Positions 5,923-6,462 of a stretch of 6,462 bases of DNA are shown in pieces. Below the pieces are notes generated by a model that did no database searches, was not told the DNA's origin, and worked only from the letters and a program-made list of their open reading frames with translations. The translations under genes were made by a program, and so were the position numbers. The DNA comes from Bacteroidia bacterium (GTDB lineage Bacteria > Bacteroidota > Bacteroidia > Bacteroidales > GCA-2748055), in the NCBI GenBank assembly GCA_004525825.1, contig SPBY01000180.1, forward strand, positions 1 through 6,462, in the 5' to 3' direction. Each line of letters begins with the position of its first letter. Positions within the stretch are counted from its first letter, which is position 1.

Positions 5923-6411
5923 ATGGGAAAAGGTGATCAAAAGACCCGAAGAGGGAAACTCTTTAGTGGAAGTTACGGCGTACTCAGACCCCGGAAACGA
6001 TCAGGTTCATTCAACCTTGTAAGCACCACAAAAAAGACGCTTGCTCAGAAAGAGCAAGCAAAAGTTGAAAAAACCAAAGCTTCACCCAAGCCCAAACCAG
6101 AACCGGTCCTGGAAGATACATCTCCTGTGGCAGAAGAAGTTAAGCCCGTAGCTGAAGCAGCAGCGGTAGTCGAGGAAGCCAAGCCTATAGCTGAGAAGGA
6201 GGCTCCCGCAGTCGAGGTAGCCAAGCCGATAGCTGAGAAGAAGGCCCCCTCAGTTGAGGTAGCCAAACCAGCTGCTGAAGAGGAAAAACCTGCCGCCAGG
6301 AAACCGGCTGCCAAAAAGCCCGCTGCTAAAACCACCACAGCCAAGAAGCCTGTTGCCAAAAAGCCAGCCGCCAAAAAATCCAAGGACGATACACCGGAAG
6401 AGAAAGAATAG
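5923..6411 (+). CDS. 30S ribosomal protein THX with a long repetitive Ala/Lys/Pro/Glu-rich C-terminal tail
   Basis: Residues 1-30 (MGKGDQKTRRGKLFSGSYGV, then RPRKRSGSF) match the small basic ribosomal protein THX, which in Thermus is only about 26 residues and sits in the head of the 30S subunit. Here the protein is 162 residues long. After a linker (about 31-60), residues 74-121 hold imperfect 14-residue repeats of the type KPIAEKEAPAVEVA. Residues 127-152 hold KPAAKKPAAK-type repeats like those of histone-H1-like bacterial proteins, and the end is acidic (DDTPEEKE). The tail is low-complexity, probably disordered, and strongly mixed in charge: acidic repeats first, then a very basic block. 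No signal peptide or membrane helix is present. ATG 5923 gives the exact conserved MGKGD start. Tail function is unknown; it may bind RNA or DNA, or be a neutral expansion. The reading is uninterrupted, so this is one intact gene. Confidence 0.85.
   Translation: MGKGDQKTRRGKLFSGSYGVLRPRKRSGSFNLVSTTKKTLAQKEQAKVEKTKASPKPKPEPVLEDTSPVAEEVKPVAEAAAVVEEAKPIAEKEAPAVEVAKPIAEKKAPSVEVAKPAAEEEKPAARKPAAKKPAAKTTTAKKPVAKKPAAKKSKDDTPEEKE
6142..6285 (+). repeat. Tandem 42-bp coding repeats in the THX tail
   Basis: Units at 6181-6222 and 6223-6264 are 42 bp each and agree at 37 of 42 positions by my count. A 39-bp diverged unit precedes them (6142-6180) and a partial one follows (from 6265). They encode KPVAEAAAVVEEA, KPIAEKEAPAVEVA, KPIAEKKAPSVEVA and KPAAEEE. 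Keeping multiples of three preserves the frame, and the high DNA identity of the two central units suggests fairly recent duplication. Confidence 0.85.
6301..6378 (+). repeat. KPAAK-type lysine/alanine repeats in the THX tail
   Basis: This stretch encodes a run of KPAAK, KPAAK, TTTAK, KPVAK and KPAAK units (residues 127-152). The DNA units are related but vary at third positions. The composition is like the C-terminal tails of H1-like DNA-binding proteins in bacteria. Confidence 0.75.
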
Positions 6412-6437
6412 CATTAGGTGCAGGGGGAGAGTGATCG

Positions 6438-6462
6438 ATGTATGCCATACTTGATATTGAGA
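6438..6462 (+). CDS. Start of a probable DnaQ-like 3'-5' exonuclease gene, cut by the window end
   Basis: ATG 6438 opens the frame MYAILDIE before the window ends. This matches the first residues of DEDD-family exonucleases annotated as DNA polymerase III epsilon-like, in which the D-x-E of exonuclease motif I (here D6 and E8) is usually followed by TT. In Bacteroidota such proteins often carry a GIY-YIG nuclease domain too, but that part is not in view. AGGGGGAGAG at about 6422-6431 lies 7 or more bases upstream and could serve as a ribosome binding site. Only eight codons are visible, so the call rests on a short but characteristic match. It follows the THX gene by 26 bases. Confidence 0.6.

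Noticed and set aside
6142..6378. Repeat array that might be CRISPR-like
   Set aside because: The units are head-to-tail coding repeats in multiples of three with no spacers between them.
6045..6383. Reverse-strand open frame rich in Ala, Gly, Phe and Leu opposite the THX tail
   Set aside because: It is the complement of the repetitive tail and has repeat composition only; the forward frame starts with a conserved THX core.

Overview
The window looks like chromosomal DNA from a member of the Bacteroidota, most likely a Bacteroidales-type environmental lineage, with roughly even GC content. The clues are the ribosomal protein THX gene (Bacteroidota and Thermus-like taxa), the start sites with little Shine-Dalgarno sequence, and the general character of the proteins. 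The assignment is inference. Every supported gene is on the + strand.

Region 1 (1-5365) is a tightly packed gene cluster. It opens with the 3' part of a DUF4268-like gene (1-264). One base later comes amrB (Memo family, 266-1189). An AMMECR1 (AmrA) domain follows in the same reading frame, directly after the amrB stop codon (1190-1771). An ATGA overlap leads to an 831-residue multi-pass membrane protein with a spermidine-synthase-like soluble domain (1768-4263). An 11-base overlap leads to amrS, the radical SAM enzyme (4253-5365). AmrA, AmrB and AmrS together are the AmmeMemoRadiSam system, a conserved trio whose biochemical job I do not know to be settled.

This copy has three unusual traits. 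The Memo protein carries a clear Sec-type signal peptide and the radical SAM enzyme a Tat-like N-terminus (KRTFLK), which hints at action outside the cytoplasm. The Memo and AMMECR1 domains look like a fusion split by one in-frame TAA, with no ordinary start codon where the AMMECR1 domain begins. The membrane protein sits inside the trio and lacks the usual catalytic aspartate of aminopropyltransferases.

Region 2 (5366-5922) holds an exported methionine-R-sulfoxide reductase (msrB, 5412-5861). A possible Bacteroidota-type promoter lies ahead of it and a short hairpin-plus-T-tract terminator behind it. Region 3 (5923-6462) holds a ribosomal protein THX whose 30-residue core carries an Ala/Lys/Pro/Glu-rich repetitive tail of about 130 residues. 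The window ends in the first eight codons of a gene that reads like a DnaQ-type (DEDD) exonuclease.

The first five coding segments probably form one transcript. An envelope-located redox or modification pathway built from Memo, AMMECR1, AmrS and the membrane protein is a reasonable hypothesis, but it is not demonstrated by the sequence.
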